Shown: positions 52,163 to 59,745 of the stretch, one piece after another
How the letters are laid out: every line of letters begins with the position of its first letter
How positions within the stretch are numbered: the stretch's first letter is position 1
DNA from: Burkholderiaceae bacterium
GTDB lineage: Bacteria; Pseudomonadota; Gammaproteobacteria; Burkholderiales; Burkholderiaceae_C
Length of the DNA: 64,000 nt
Assembly (NCBI GenBank): GCA_017992055.1
Contig: JAGOPK010000001.1
Location: forward strand, 806,001 to 870,000
Direction of reading: 5' to 3'
Translations under genes and position numbers: made by a program
The notes under the pieces: model-generated
The model's database searches: none
What the model saw: only the letters and a program-made list of their open reading frames with translations
What the model was told of the DNA's origin: nothing

Positions 52163-52203
52163 CCATTTGCGATTCTGGAAGCGCGCCTTCCGTGCCACGG
52201 AAG
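52163..52203 (-). promoter_or_regulatory. Shared 27-bp motif plus palindrome upstream of the Liv genes
   Basis: Within the 52060-52226 gap, 52163-52189 matches 31420-31446 at 20 of 27 positions without gaps. Overlapping it, CTTCCGTG (52187-52194) and CACGGAAG (52196-52203) form a perfect 8-bp-arm palindrome around one base, and GGAA/TTCC half sites recur. It is 104 bases upstream of the receptor ATG and 24 bases after the dehydrogenase stop. It may be an operator; a terminator is less likely since no T-run follows. Confidence 0.5.
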
Positions 52204-52226
52204 TGCGGCTTCGTCTGGGGATAACC

Positions 52227-53405
52227 CTAGGCGTGCTGGGCCAGGTTCTTCAGCATCTGGCGCGCGATGACGATCTGCTGGATCTGCGTCGTGCCCTCGT
52301 AGATGCGGAACAGGCGCACGTCGCGGTAGAAGCGCTCAATGCCGTATTCGGCCATGTAGCCGGCACCGCCCAGGATCTGCACCGCGCGGTCGGCGATGCG
52401 GCCGCAGGCCTCGCTGGCGAACATCTTGCAGCAGCTGGCCTCCAGCGCCACGTCGCGGCCCTCGTCGCGGCGGCGCGCGGCGTCCAGCGTCATGCACTCG
52501 GCGGCATACAGCTCGGCCTGGCTGTCGGCCAGCAGGGCCTGCACCAGCTGGAACTCGGCGATGTGCTGGCCGAACTGCTTGCGCTCGGCGGCATAGCGCA
52601 GCGCATCGTCGAGGATGCGGGCGGCCACGCCCACGCAGACCGCGGCAATGTGGATGCGACCTTTTTCCAGCACCTTCATCGCGGTCTTGAAGCCGCGGCC
52701 CAGCTGGGCCTCGCCGCCGATCAGGTTCTCGGCCGGCACGCGCACGTTGTCGAACACCACGTCGCAGGTGTGGGCGCCGCGCTGGCCCATCTTCTTGTCG
52801 GGCTTGCCCAGCGTGATGCCGGGGCTCTTGGCATCGACGATGAAGGCCGACACGCCGCCGGCACCCTTCTCGGCCGGGTTGGCGGCCGAGCCGGTGCGCG
52901 CCATCAGCGTGAACACGCCGGCCTGCGGTGCATTGGTGATGTAGCGCTTGCTGCCGTTGACGACGAAGTGGTCGCCGTCTCTCACCGCCGTGGTGCGCAG
53001 CGAGGCGGCGTCCGAGCCGGCCTCGGGCTCGGTCAGCGCAAAGCTCGCGATGACCTCGCCACGCGCCATGGCCGGCAGCCAGCGGTCCTTCTGCGCCGGC
53101 GTGCCGTCCATCACGATGCCCTGCGAGCCGATGCCCACCGTGGTGCCGATGATCGATCGGAAGGCCGGCGCGGTGCGGCACAGCTGCAGCAGCACGCGCA
53201 CCTCTTCCTCCATCGTCAGGCCCAGGCCGCCCCAGGCCTCGGGAATGGTCAGGCCGAACAGGCCCAGCTCGCGCATGCCCTGCACGATGGACTCGGGGAT
53301 CTGGTCGGTCTCGGACACCAGGGCTTCGGCCGGCACCAGCTGCTCGCGCACGAAGCGCGCGACGCTGTCCTCCAGGGCCTGCATCAGTTCGGGATCGCGG
53401 ATCAT
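52227..53405 (-). CDS. Acyl-CoA dehydrogenase (short/branched-chain type)
   Basis: The 392-residue flavoenzyme has FALTEPEAGSDAASLRTTA, HFVVNGSKRYITNAP, MGQRGAHTCDVVF, the QFGQHIAEFQLVQ helix, ILGGAGYMAEYGIERFYRD and FRIYEGTTQIQQIVIAR. The catalytic Glu is at the usual C-terminal YEGT position, unlike the dehydrogenase at 57698-58852. It follows the thiolase-like gene by 25 bases. It probably forms the enoyl-CoA in one round of oxidation. Confidence 0.92.
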   Translation of the reverse strand: MIRDPELMQALEDSVARFVREQLVPAEALVSETDQIPESIVQGMRELGLFGLTIPEAWGGLGLTMEEEVRVLLQLCRTAPAFRSIIGTTVGIGSQGIVMDGTPAQKDRWLPAMARGEVIASFALTEPEAGSDAASLRTTAVRDGDHFVVNGSKRYITNAPQAGVFTLMARTGSAANPAEKGAGGVSAFIVDAKSPGITLGKPDKKMGQRGAHTCDVVFDNVRVPAENLIGGEAQLGRGFKTAMKVLEKGRIHIAAVCVGVAARILDDALRYAAERKQFGQHIAEFQLVQALLADSQAELYAAECMTLDAARRRDEGRDVALEASCCKMFASEACGRIADRAVQILGGAGYMAEYGIERFYRDVRLFRIYEGTTQIQQIVIARQMLKNLAQHA

Positions 53406-53430
53406 GGTTTTGCCTTGCTTCTTGCCTGGT

Positions 53431-54633
53431 TCACAGGGTGTCGGCCGTGCCGAGGATGGCCGTGGCCTGGCTGCTCAGCGTGCCGCCGTTGCCATGGCAC
53501 AGGGCCAGCTGGGGGTTCTTCACCTGGCGTTCGCCGGCGTCGCCACGCAGCTGGCGCACGGCCTCGATCAGCGTGTAGATGCCGTACATGCCCGGGTGCA
53601 CGCAGCTCAGGCCGCCGCCGTTGGTGTTGACCGCCAGCCGCCCGCCCGGGGCGATGGCGCCGTTCTCGACGAAGGCGCCACCTTCGCCCTTGGCACAGAA
53701 GCCCAGGTCTTCGAGGAACAGGATGGTGTTGATGGTGAACGCGTCGTACAGCTCGACCAGGTCCATGTCCTTGGCGGACGCGCCGGCCATGGCATAGGCC
53801 TGGGCGCCGCTCTGGCTGGCAGCGGTGACCGTGAGGTCGTGCATGCTGCTGATCTGGCGGTTCCAGCAGGCGGTGGCCGCGCCCAGCACATGCACCGGCT
53901 TGTGCGGCAGGTCGCGGGCGCGGTCGGCGCGCACCAGCACCAGGGCGCCGCCGCCGTCGGTGACCAGGCAGCAGTCGCGCACGCTCAGCGGGTCGCTGAT
54001 CATGCGCGCCTTCAGCACGTCGTCGATGCTCAGCGCATCGCGCATGAAGGCCTCGGGATTGAGCTGCGCCCAGGCCCGCGCCGCCACGGCCACTTCAGCC
54101 AGCTGGCGCCGCGTGGTGCCGTACTGGTGCATGTGGCGCGAGGCCGCCAGCGCATAGGCGCTGGCCGGCATGAAGGGCTCGTAGGGGCTTTCGTAGGGCT
54201 GCGGGTCCAGGTGGCGGCGGGCCTGGCCGATGGCGGCGCGGCCCAGCGTGCTGGTGCGCTGGGCGCTGCCGTAGCACACCAGCACCGCATTGCACTGGCC
54301 GCTGTCCAGCGCACGCAGGGCCGGCAGCAGATGGGCGATGAAGCTCGATCCGCCCAGCATGGTGCCGTCGATGTACGTGGGGTTGATTCCCAGGTGCTCG
54401 ATCACCGGCATGGTCCACATCGCGGCACCGGCGCTGCAGGTGGCCAGGCCGTCGATGTCGGCCATCGTCAGGCCGGCATCGGCCACGGCCAGGCGCGCGG
54501 ACTGGGCCAGCAGCGACATGTCGTCGTGGCCATGGGCTTCGCCGCAGCCATAGGTGGCCACGCCGGCGATGGCGGCACGGCCGCGCAGCGCGCGGTTGTC
54601 GGGTTGGAAGGCGGGGCGCAGGGTTGCAGACAT
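53431..54633 (-). CDS. Thiolase-like protein, predicted Ltp2-type retro-aldolase
   Basis: The 400-residue protein aligns with SCP2-type thiolases but lacks their catalytic residues. At the nucleophile position it has Met92 (DGTMLGGSSF) where the neighbouring thiolase has Cys91 (TNNCATGS). The His of HDCF is Tyr296 (ELYDAFT), and HPLGATG reads HPGMYG with Tyr350. Steroid-degrading Ltp2 aldolases also lack the Cys and use two tyrosines (near 294 and 344), together with a DUF35 partner, encoded here by the overlapping upstream gene. It would cleave a beta-hydroxyacyl-CoA to an aldehyde or ketone plus a shorter acyl-CoA. The activity is inferred. Confidence 0.82.
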   Translation of the reverse strand: MSATLRPAFQPDNRALRGRAAIAGVATYGCGEAHGHDDMSLLAQSARLAVADAGLTMADIDGLATCSAGAAMWTMPVIEHLGINPTYIDGTMLGGSSFIAHLLPALRALDSGQCNAVLVCYGSAQRTSTLGRAAIGQARRHLDPQPYESPYEPFMPASAYALAASRHMHQYGTTRRQLAEVAVAARAWAQLNPEAFMRDALSIDDVLKARMISDPLSVRDCCLVTDGGGALVLVRADRARDLPHKPVHVLGAATACWNRQISSMHDLTVTAASQSGAQAYAMAGASAKDMDLVELYDAFTINTILFLEDLGFCAKGEGGAFVENGAIAPGGRLAVNTNGGGLSCVHPGMYGIYTLIEAVRQLRGDAGERQVKNPQLALCHGNGGTLSSQATAILGTADTL

Positions 54634-55007
54634 CACAGGCCTCCCGTCAGCGGATCGAACACCACCAGGCCATGGCCTTCGCTCACCGCCACGCGGGCCT
54701 GCACCCGCAGGCCGATGGCCACGGCCTCGGGCGCCAGGCCCTCGACGCGGCTCATCAGCCGGCAGCCTTCGTCCAGGTCGATCAGGGCCACGTTGTAGTC
54801 GCCGCCATCGGCCGGCTTGCGCCGCACCACGGTGGTGGCATGGACCGTGCCGGTGCCGGCCGGTGCGCTGAAGGCCAGCTCGCCGCTGCCGCAGTGCGGG
54901 CACAGCTCGCGCGGCTGGAACACCGCGCGGCCGCAGCCGCCGCAGCGCTGGATCAGGAAACGGCCCTGGTCCAGCTCGCGCTGGTAGGCCTGTTGGGCAT
55001 TGCTCAT
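54633..55007 (-). CDS. DUF35 Zn-ribbon/OB-fold partner protein
   Basis: The 124-residue protein has a rubredoxin-like zinc ribbon, CGGCGRAVFQPRELCPHCG (about 22-41, two CxxC pairs), then an OB-fold (GTVHATTVVRRKPADGGDYN, VALIDLDEGCRLMSRVEG). DUF35 proteins pair with thiolase-like enzymes, as in ChsH2-Ltp2 and BbsA-BbsB, where they stabilise and shape the active site. Its TGA overlaps the thiolase-like ATG as TGATG, which supports a stoichiometric complex. Confidence 0.9.
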   Translation of the reverse strand: MSNAQQAYQRELDQGRFLIQRCGGCGRAVFQPRELCPHCGSGELAFSAPAGTGTVHATTVVRRKPADGGDYNVALIDLDEGCRLMSRVEGLAPEAVAIGLRVQARVAVSEGHGLVVFDPLTGGL

Positions 55008-55014
55008 GGGGTGC

Positions 55015-55998
55015 TCAATCCAGCTTGATGTTGAAGTCCTTGATCAGCTTGGCGTACAGCGGACCATCCTTCTTGATGACCTCGGCAAAGGCCTCGGGCG
55101 TGCTGCCCACCGGCACCTGGCCCAGGTCGTCGATGCGCTTGCTGATCTCGGGCAGGCGGGTGATGCGGGCGATCTCGGTGGCCAGCTTCTGCACGATGGG
55201 CGTGGGCGTGCCGGCCGGCACGAAGAAGCCGAACCAGCCCTTGGGGTCGAGGTTCTTGTAGCCCAGCTCGCTGAACACCGGTGCGTCGGGCGCCATCTTC
55301 ATGCGCTCGGTGCCGGTGACGGCCAGCACCTTGAAGGCGCCGGCCGCCACATGCGGGCGCGCCGTGCCGGCATCGACGAAGGCGGCGCTGATCTGGCCGC
55401 CCAGCAGGTCGTTGACCATGGGTGCGGCGCCCTTGTAGGGCACGGCCGTCAGGTCGATCTTGGCCTGGGCCTTCAGCGCCTCGCCCTGGATGTGCGAGCT
55501 GCTGCCGGCGCCATAGGTGCCGTAGCTGTGCTTGCCCGGCTGGCTCTTGACCAGGGCCACGAACTCGGCCAGGTTGTTGACCGGCAGGCTCTTGGGCACG
55601 GCCAGCAGGCTGGTGGAGCTGGACAGCAGCGACACCGGCAGCAGATCCTTGTAGGGATCGTAGGGCAGCTTCATCAGCGTCACGTTCTGGATGATGGCGG
55701 TGATGCCCAGCAGCACGGTGTAGCCATCGGGCACCGACTTGGCCACCAGGTCGTTGCCCAGCGCGCCGCTGGCGCCGGCCTTGTTCTCGACGATGACCTG
55801 CTGGCCCAGCGATTCCTGCAGCTTCTGCGCCACCAGGCGGCCCAGGATGTCGGTGGCGCCGCCCGGTGCATAGGGCACGACCAGCTTGATGGGCTTGCTG
55901 GGATAGGCCTGGGCCAGGGCCAGCATGGGCGCGGCCAGGCCGAAGGCGGTGGCCACCGCCAGCAGGGCGCGGCGGGACAGGGGGGTCGGGTACTTCAT
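55015..55998 (-). CDS. Bug-family tripartite tricarboxylate transporter receptor
   Basis: The 327-residue periplasmic receptor has a signal peptide (about 1-30, ending ALAQA), then YPSKPIKLVVPYAPGGATDI, VIVENKAGASGALG and the conserved AVPYKGAAPMVNDLLGGQI. It lies between the acyl-CoA ligase (14 bases upstream) and the DUF35 gene (7 bases). It probably binds the carboxylate that the ligase activates. The membrane subunits are not in the window. Confidence 0.92.
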   Translation of the reverse strand: MKYPTPLSRRALLAVATAFGLAAPMLALAQAYPSKPIKLVVPYAPGGATDILGRLVAQKLQESLGQQVIVENKAGASGALGNDLVAKSVPDGYTVLLGITAIIQNVTLMKLPYDPYKDLLPVSLLSSSTSLLAVPKSLPVNNLAEFVALVKSQPGKHSYGTYGAGSSSHIQGEALKAQAKIDLTAVPYKGAAPMVNDLLGGQISAAFVDAGTARPHVAAGAFKVLAVTGTERMKMAPDAPVFSELGYKNLDPKGWFGFFVPAGTPTPIVQKLATEIARITRLPEISKRIDDLGQVPVGSTPEAFAEVIKKDGPLYAKLIKDFNIKLD

Positions 55999-56012
55999 GC
56001 TCGTCTCCTTGT

Positions 56013-57701
56013 TCACGGTTGATGGGTCGCGGCCGCTGCGGCCATTTCCTGTTCCTGCAATTGGCGCCAGGCGATCTTGCCGGTGCCCGAGCGTGGCAGC
56101 GCGGCGACGAACTGCACGCTGCGCGGCGCCTTGTAGACGGCCATGTGCTCGCGCGCCCAGGCCATCAGCTCGGCCTCGGTGGGCGCGGCCACGCCGGGGC
56201 GCAGCACCACCACGGCCTTGACGGCCTCGCCACCCTTGGCGGCCGGGCTGGCGATGACGCAGGCCTCCAGCACGGCGGGGTGGGCATACAGCGCGTTCTC
56301 GACCTCGGCCGGCCAGACCTTGTAGCCCGACACGTTGACCATGCGCTTCAAGCGGTCGCGCATGAACACATAACCTTCGTCGTCGGCGGCGCACAGGTCG
56401 CCGGTGCGGAACCAGCGCCGGCCGTCGCGCTCGAAGAAGCTCTGCGCATCGGCCTCGGGCCGGTTCCAGTAGCCCAGCATGACCTGGGGCGCGCTGGTCA
56501 CCAGCTCGCCGGTCTCGCCGCTGGCCACCGGCTGCAGGGTCTCGGGGTCGACGATCAGCGTGTGCACGTCGAAGGTGGGCACGCCCAGGCAGCAGGGCTT
56601 CTCGCGGCCCAGCGGGTTGGCATGCAGGAAGCTGGCGGTCTCGGTCAGGCCATAGGCCTCGCTGTAGGTGATGCCGTAGCGCTCGCGCAGCAGCGTGGAT
56701 ACGGCCTCGGGCATGGCCGCGCCGCCACCGGCCAGCAGCTTCAGGCTGGACAGGTCGCGGTCCTCGATGCCGGGCTGGGCGAAGAAGTCGGTGATCATCG
56801 GCGGCGGCGCGGCCCAGAAGCGCACCCGCCAGCGCTCGATCAGCCGCGCCGCGGCCACGCGGTCCCAGCGCGGCAGCATGACCACGGTGCCGCCCAGCAG
56901 CACCGGCAGGTTCATGCCGTTCTGCATGCCCAGCAGGTGGAACATCGGCGCCACGCTGAGCATCACGCAGGCCTCGGGCAGGGCGCGCCACTGGCGTGAT
57001 GCCGCAATGCTGTGCTGCAGCGTGCGGTGCGGGTGGCGGCAGCCCTTGGGATGGCCGGTGGTGCCCGAGGTGTAGGGCAGCACGCACAGGTCCTCGCGGC
57101 CGCCCTGGTAGGGCGAGGGCACGCGGGCAGCGGCCAGCGCGTCGCTCCAGCGCGTGGCGCCGGCGGGCAGCGCGGCCTGGGCGGCCTGGGCCACCCAGTC
57201 GGGCAACTGGTCCTGCTGCTCGGGCGCCACCGCCTCGGCATAGGCATGGACCAGCAGGCTGTGCAGCCGGCCATCGGCCTGCAAGGCGGCGGCGCGCTCG
57301 GCCAGCTCGCTGGCGACGATGGCCACGCGGGCACCGGCATCGGCGGCCAGCCAGGCCAGTTCGTCGGCCGTGCTCATGGCATTGACCGGCACCACCACGG
57401 CCTCGGCGCGCAGCACCGCATAGTAGGCGCAGGTGAACTGCGGGCAGTTCTGGCTGAACAGCAGCACGCGGTCGCCCCGCTGCACGCCGGCCACCTGCTG
57501 CAGCCAGCCGGCCAGGTGCTCGGCCTGGCGCTGCAGCGCGGCATAGGGCAGGGCCGTGTCGCAGAAGACGATGGCCGGCCGCTCGGGCGCCCGCGCCGCG
57601 GCGGCTTCCAGGTTCTGCCACAGCGTGCCGGCCGGCACCTCCTGCTGCCGCGGCATGCCTTGCGGCCAGAACGAGGTGGTCGACAGGTCGGCCACCGTCA
57701 C
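56013..57701 (-). CDS. AMP-forming acyl-CoA synthetase
   Basis: The 562-residue ligase has the P-loop VLPYTSGTTGHPKGCRHPH, the A5 motif YSEAYGLTETAS, A7 RWFRTGDLC, A8 RLKRMVNVSGYKVWPAEVE and the A10 lysine in SGTGKIAWRQL. It would activate a carboxylic acid with ATP and CoA. The start is GTG 57701, overlapping the dehydrogenase stop as GTGA, followed by TVADLS. Acid size cannot be told; medium or cyclic acids are common for this group. Confidence 0.92.
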   Translation of the reverse strand: MTVADLSTTSFWPQGMPRQQEVPAGTLWQNLEAAAARAPERPAIVFCDTALPYAALQRQAEHLAGWLQQVAGVQRGDRVLLFSQNCPQFTCAYYAVLRAEAVVVPVNAMSTADELAWLAADAGARVAIVASELAERAAALQADGRLHSLLVHAYAEAVAPEQQDQLPDWVAQAAQAALPAGATRWSDALAAARVPSPYQGGREDLCVLPYTSGTTGHPKGCRHPHRTLQHSIAASRQWRALPEACVMLSVAPMFHLLGMQNGMNLPVLLGGTVVMLPRWDRVAAARLIERWRVRFWAAPPPMITDFFAQPGIEDRDLSSLKLLAGGGAAMPEAVSTLLRERYGITYSEAYGLTETASFLHANPLGREKPCCLGVPTFDVHTLIVDPETLQPVASGETGELVTSAPQVMLGYWNRPEADAQSFFERDGRRWFRTGDLCAADDEGYVFMRDRLKRMVNVSGYKVWPAEVENALYAHPAVLEACVIASPAAKGGEAVKAVVVLRPGVAAPTEAELMAWAREHMAVYKAPRSVQFVAALPRSGTGKIAWRQLQEQEMAAAAATHQP

Positions 57702-58852
57702 TTCTCCAGCGCCCGGGCGACCAGTTCCTTCATCACCTCGTTGCTGCCGCCGTAGATGCGGCCCACGCGGGTGTCGGCATACAGGCGGGCGATCGGGTAC
57801 TCCATCATGTAGCCATAGCCGCCGTGCAGCTGCACGCACTCGTCGACCACCTGGCAAACGGCCTCCGACACCCAGCACTTGGCAATCGCCGAGGTGGGCA
57901 GGTCCAGCGTGCCGGCCAGCGAGCGCTGCACCAGATCGTTGACGAAGCTCTCGGCGATGCTGGCCTTCATCTGGCACTCGGCCAGCTTGAAGCGCGTGTT
58001 CTGCATGCTCATCAGCGTCTGGCCGAAGATCGTGCGCTGCTTGGTGTAGGCCACGGTCTCGGCAATGGCGCGCTGCATCGTCGCCACGCCGCCGGCGGCG
58101 ATGATCAGGCGCTCGCGCGGCAGCTCTTCCATCAGCTGGATGAAGCCGCGGCCTTCCTGCACGCCCAGCAGCTGGGTCTGCGGCACGCGCAGGTCTTCGA
58201 AGAACAGCTCGGCGGTGTCGACCGTGTGCTGGCCCACCTTGTCCAGCAGCTTGCCGCGGCGGAAGCCCGGCGTATCGGCCTCGATCAGCACCAGGCTCAC
58301 GCCCTTGCCACCCTTTTCTTCGCCGGTGCGGCAGACCAGCACCACCAGGTCGGCGTGGTAGCCATTGGTGATGAAGATCTTGCTGCCGTTGACGACGTAG
58401 TCGCTGCCCTGCTTGACCGCCCGCGTGCGGATGGCCTGCAGGTCGGTGCCGGCGCCGGGCTCGGTCATGGCGATGGCCGCGACGATCTCGCCGGTGGCCA
58501 TTTTCGGCAGGTAGCGGCGCTTCTGGTCCTCGGTGCCATAGCGCAGCAGGTACTGGGCCACGATGCCCGAGTGCACGCTGTTGGACATGCCGCCGGCCAT
58601 CAGCCGCGCCCAGGTCTGCAGGATCACCATGTCATGGCGGAAGTCGCCGCCGCCGCCGCCGTATTCCTCGGGGATGCTGGCGCACAGCAGGCCGGCGGCG
58701 CCGGCCTTGCGCCACAGCTCGCGGTCGCCATGCTTTTGCGCGCGCCAGCGCTCGTCGTGCGGCAGCATCTCGCGCTCGGCAAAGCGTGCGGCGGTGTCGG
58801 CCAGCAGTTCCAGGTCCGGCGTCATCCAGGCCGGCTTGGGGGCGGTGATCAT
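57698..58852 (-). CDS. Acyl-CoA dehydrogenase (long-chain/isovaleryl-type active site)
   Basis: The 384-residue flavoenzyme has AMTEPGAGTDLQAIRTRA, YVVNGSKIFITNG, VGQHTVDTAELFFED, MKELVAR and LHGGYGYMMEYPIARLYAD. The C-terminal catalytic Glu position reads IYGGSNE (Gly), while Glu is present in LPRERLIIA in helix G. This is the arrangement of LCAD and isovaleryl-CoA dehydrogenase. It would act on branched or bulky acyl-CoA. The stop overlaps the ligase GTG. Confidence 0.92.
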   Translation of the reverse strand: MITAPKPAWMTPDLELLADTAARFAEREMLPHDERWRAQKHGDRELWRKAGAAGLLCASIPEEYGGGGGDFRHDMVILQTWARLMAGGMSNSVHSGIVAQYLLRYGTEDQKRRYLPKMATGEIVAAIAMTEPGAGTDLQAIRTRAVKQGSDYVVNGSKIFITNGYHADLVVLVCRTGEEKGGKGVSLVLIEADTPGFRRGKLLDKVGQHTVDTAELFFEDLRVPQTQLLGVQEGRGFIQLMEELPRERLIIAAGGVATMQRAIAETVAYTKQRTIFGQTLMSMQNTRFKLAECQMKASIAESFVNDLVQRSLAGTLDLPTSAIAKCWVSEAVCQVVDECVQLHGGYGYMMEYPIARLYADTRVGRIYGGSNEVMKELVARALEK

Positions 58853-58885
58853 GCTCTGTCTCCTGCGGGTTCTGGGGCGGGCCGC

Positions 58886-59302
58886 TCAGTCCAGCGCGAC
58901 GATGGCGTCGCCGCTGAGCTTGACCTGGCCGTTCTGGTCCACGGTCTGCAGCGTCAGCCGGGCGCGGCGCTCGCCGGCCTCTTCAAACACCTCGCTCACC
59001 TGTCCCGAGCAGGTGATGGCATCGCCCACCTGGGTGATGGAGGTGAAGCGCACGCCGTATTCGCGCAGCCGCGACTGCGGCACCCAGTTGGTCAGCAAGC
59101 GGCCCAGATAGGCCATGGACAGCATGCCGTGGGCGAACACGTCCTTGTAGCCGGCCTGGCGCGCAAAGTCGATGTCCACATGGATGGGGTTGTGGTCGCC
59201 CGAGGCGCCGCAGTACAGCGCCAGCGTCAGCCGCGATACCGGCTCGGTGGTGAAGGCGGGCAGGGCGTCGCCGGGCTTCACATGGCTCAGATCGATGCCC
59301 AT
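58886..59302 (-). CDS. MaoC-type enoyl-CoA hydratase subunit with catalytic motif
   Basis: This 138-residue hot-dog protein has the hydratase-2 motif, YCGASGDHNPIHVD with Asp and His (about 36-42), and FAHGMLSMAYLGRLL. It would hydrate a trans-2-enoyl-CoA. Its ATG overlaps the stop of the second hot-dog gene (TGATG), suggesting a heterodimer like ChsH1-ChsH2 in steroid side-chain oxidation, where only one subunit carries the catalytic residues. Confidence 0.88.
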   Translation of the reverse strand: MGIDLSHVKPGDALPAFTTEPVSRLTLALYCGASGDHNPIHVDIDFARQAGYKDVFAHGMLSMAYLGRLLTNWVPQSRLREYGVRFTSITQVGDAITCSGQVSEVFEEAGERRARLTLQTVDQNGQVKLSGDAIVALD

Positions 59303-59745
59303 CAGCCGTTCCTCACCACGGTGGTGCCGATCAGGTCGGCGACATGCTCGCCACGCTGGTTGGTCACGCGGGTCTCGCGCACCACGAACTCCAGCGCGCC
59401 GCCCTTCTTGGCATAGATGTCGGCGATGCGCTGCTCGAAGCGCAGCGTGTCGCCGGCATGGGCCGGGCGGTGGTAGCGAAAGCGCTGCTCGCCATGCAGC
59501 ACGCGGGCGATGTCGATGCCCAGCAGCTCGCGCAGCGCGGCCGGATTGGGCGCGTCCATCTCCAGGCAGAACAGGAAGGTGGGCGGCACCGGCAGGCCGG
59601 CATGGCCGGCGTCGCGGGCCGCGGCCTCGTCGCGGTAGACCGGATCGTGCTGACCGATGGCCTTGGCGAAGAACTTCAGCCGGCCGGCCTCCACCGGCAC
59701 CGTGTAGGCCGGCAGCGTGTGGCCGATGAACGAGGTGTCGAGCAT
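59302..59745 (-). CDS. MaoC N-terminal/FAS1-like hot-dog subunit without the catalytic Asp-His motif
   Basis: This 147-residue hot-dog protein matches the MaoC_dehydrat_N family: KFFAKAIGQHDPVYRDEAAA, LPVPPTFLFCLEM, LHGEQRFRYHRPAHAGDTLRF and GALEFVVRETRVTNQRGE. It lacks the FAHGM-type segment of catalytic MaoC and probably provides the acyl-binding half of a two-subunit hydratase with the next gene. ATG 59745 shares TGATG with the thiolase stop; GTG 59748 is a less likely start. Confidence 0.85.
   Translation of the reverse strand: MLDTSFIGHTLPAYTVPVEAGRLKFFAKAIGQHDPVYRDEAAARDAGHAGLPVPPTFLFCLEMDAPNPAALRELLGIDIARVLHGEQRFRYHRPAHAGDTLRFEQRIADIYAKKGGALEFVVRETRVTNQRGEHVADLIGTTVVRNG

Noticed and set aside
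49702-52224. 840-codon rightward open frame opposite the Liv permease and receptor genes
   Set aside because: The reverse strand encodes LivH, LivJ and part of LivM with clear family sequence; the forward frame is a shadow.
53431-54633. Plain acetyl-CoA acetyltransferase assignment
   Set aside because: The nucleophilic Cys and both His positions of thiolases are replaced by Met92, Tyr296 and Tyr350, and a DUF35 partner is encoded next to it.
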